Source: an uncultured Francisellaceae bacterium
GTDB lineage: Bacteria; Pseudomonadota; Gammaproteobacteria; UBA6186; Azoamicaceae
Length of the DNA: 64,000 nt
Direction: 5' to 3'
NCBI GenBank assembly: GCA_903822055.1
Contig: CAIJNR010000125.1
Coordinates: forward strand, 30,698 to 94,697
The notes under the pieces were generated by a model that was not told the origin of the DNA, made no database searches, and was given only the letters and a program-made list of their open reading frames with translations. Made by a program: the position numbers and the translations under genes. Below, in pieces: positions 63,650 to 64,000 of the stretch (position 1 is its first letter; the number at the start of each line of letters is the position of its first letter).

Positions 63650-64000
63650 CTATAATCCTCCCAATCTAACTAAATTTTGAATAACAACTGCTTGAGGAGC
63701 AGGGGCTGCCTCTTGTGGTGGCGGTGCCACTTGTTGGGCCGCTACTCGCGCTAAACGTTGGCGCTCAGCTGCCACTATAGCTACCACATTTTGTTTAAAG
63801 GTATTTTGAATACCTGTAAGCGTTGCTTGATGTGCTACACCAAACTGCTGATACCTAACAAATAAAGCTTGTAAAATTCCCACTTTATCTCTAACAGTCT
63901 GACCAGCTACTTGCCCTGCTGGAATATTTTGAGCAATTCTATTAAACACATCATTAGTTGGCATGTTAGCAATATTTCCAGCCACATTAAGTCCATTATA
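63650..64000 (-). CDS. Orphan protein with C-terminal NLVRLGGL tail, 5' end outside window
   Basis: The frame is open to the window edge, so only the last 116 residues are seen. A helical part (NDVFNRIAQNIPAGQVAGQT, then VRYQQFGVAHQATLTGIQNT) leads to an Ala/Arg-rich helix, a Pro/Ala linker and the end QAVVIQNLVRLGGL. That tail matches the end of the 961-residue protein 1.4 kb away in protein and DNA. The MITE inserted 15 bases downstream of the stop. Function unknown. Confidence 0.7.
   Translation of the reverse strand, partial: YNGLNVAGNIANMPTNDVFNRIAQNIPAGQVAGQTVRDKVGILQALFVRYQQFGVAHQATLTGIQNTFKQNVVAIVAAERQRLARVAAQQVAPPPQEAAPAPQAVVIQNLVRLGGL

Overview
The window looks like chromosome from an AT-rich, host-associated gammaproteobacterium. 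The core blocks keep gammaproteobacterial gene order: tsaE-amiB/C-mutL-miaA-hfq-hflX-hflK-hflC-rnr-rlmB; accB-accC-dusB-fis; tRNA-Gln-rplY-pth-ychF; ampE-aceE-aceF-lpd; hldE-dapA-lipoprotein. A homodimeric-type AceE, Fis, HflKC and HldE (LPS heptose) also fit this class. Between the blocks lie ankyrin-like proteins, a SopB-type CX5R phosphatase, a eukaryote-like protein kinase, large orphan proteins and acetyltransferases. That mix is typical of intracellular lineages such as Legionellales and relatives, but the species cannot be named from sequence alone.

Layout. 1-1.4 kb: end of a flagellar/chemotaxis locus (STAS protein, FliA, CheY). 1.5-5.6 kb: accessory genes (possible papain-fold protein, PF09820-type ATPase, membrane-anchored ankyrin-like protein). 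5.7-6.3 kb: a decayed MerR regulator that keeps its 19-bp-spacer promoter, then tRNA-Ser. 6.4-9.2 kb (minus): hldE-dapA-lipoprotein. 9.3-27.3 kb (plus): a glycosyltransferase, then the tsaE-to-rlmB superoperon running into sdhAB. It is interrupted by a coiled-coil orphan after tsaE and, after mutL, by two GNAT genes and a GC-rich 209-bp inverted-repeat element. 27.4-32.7 kb: ankyrin-like and orphan proteins, a type IV pilin, a glycosyltransferase and a MazG-like protein. 32.7-34.9 kb: uvrB and tRNA-Asn. 34.9-40.2 kb: an accessory island beside tRNA-Asn holding an internally repeated orphan, a CX5R phosphoinositide-phosphatase-like protein and a protein kinase. 40.3-43.9 kb (minus): cutA and accB-accC-dusB-fis. 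44.0-48.1 kb: surface-sugar genes (WlbA-like dehydrogenase, WbpE-like aminotransferase, AsnB). 48.3-52.7 kb (minus): SlyB-like lipoprotein, ankyrin protein, and tRNA-Gln-rplY-pth-ychF behind a near-consensus promoter. 52.8-59.1 kb: ampE and the pyruvate dehydrogenase operon. 59.1-64 kb: a HEPN relic, a 961-aa orphan, an outer-membrane beta-barrel, a 135-bp IS66-like MITE with an 8-bp target duplication, and a partial orphan gene running off the window.

The most unusual signals are these. The 961-aa orphan and the window-edge orphan share a C-terminal tail ending NLVRxGGL, which could be a sorting or secretion tag. The kinase and CX5R phosphatase sit in tandem next to tRNA-Asn. The MITE has intact target duplications. 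One GNAT gene has a strong ribosome site but only ATT where its start should be, and another carries an apparent export signal. sdhAB sits without sdhCD, and tRNA-Ser lacks an encoded CCA although the other two tRNAs have it.
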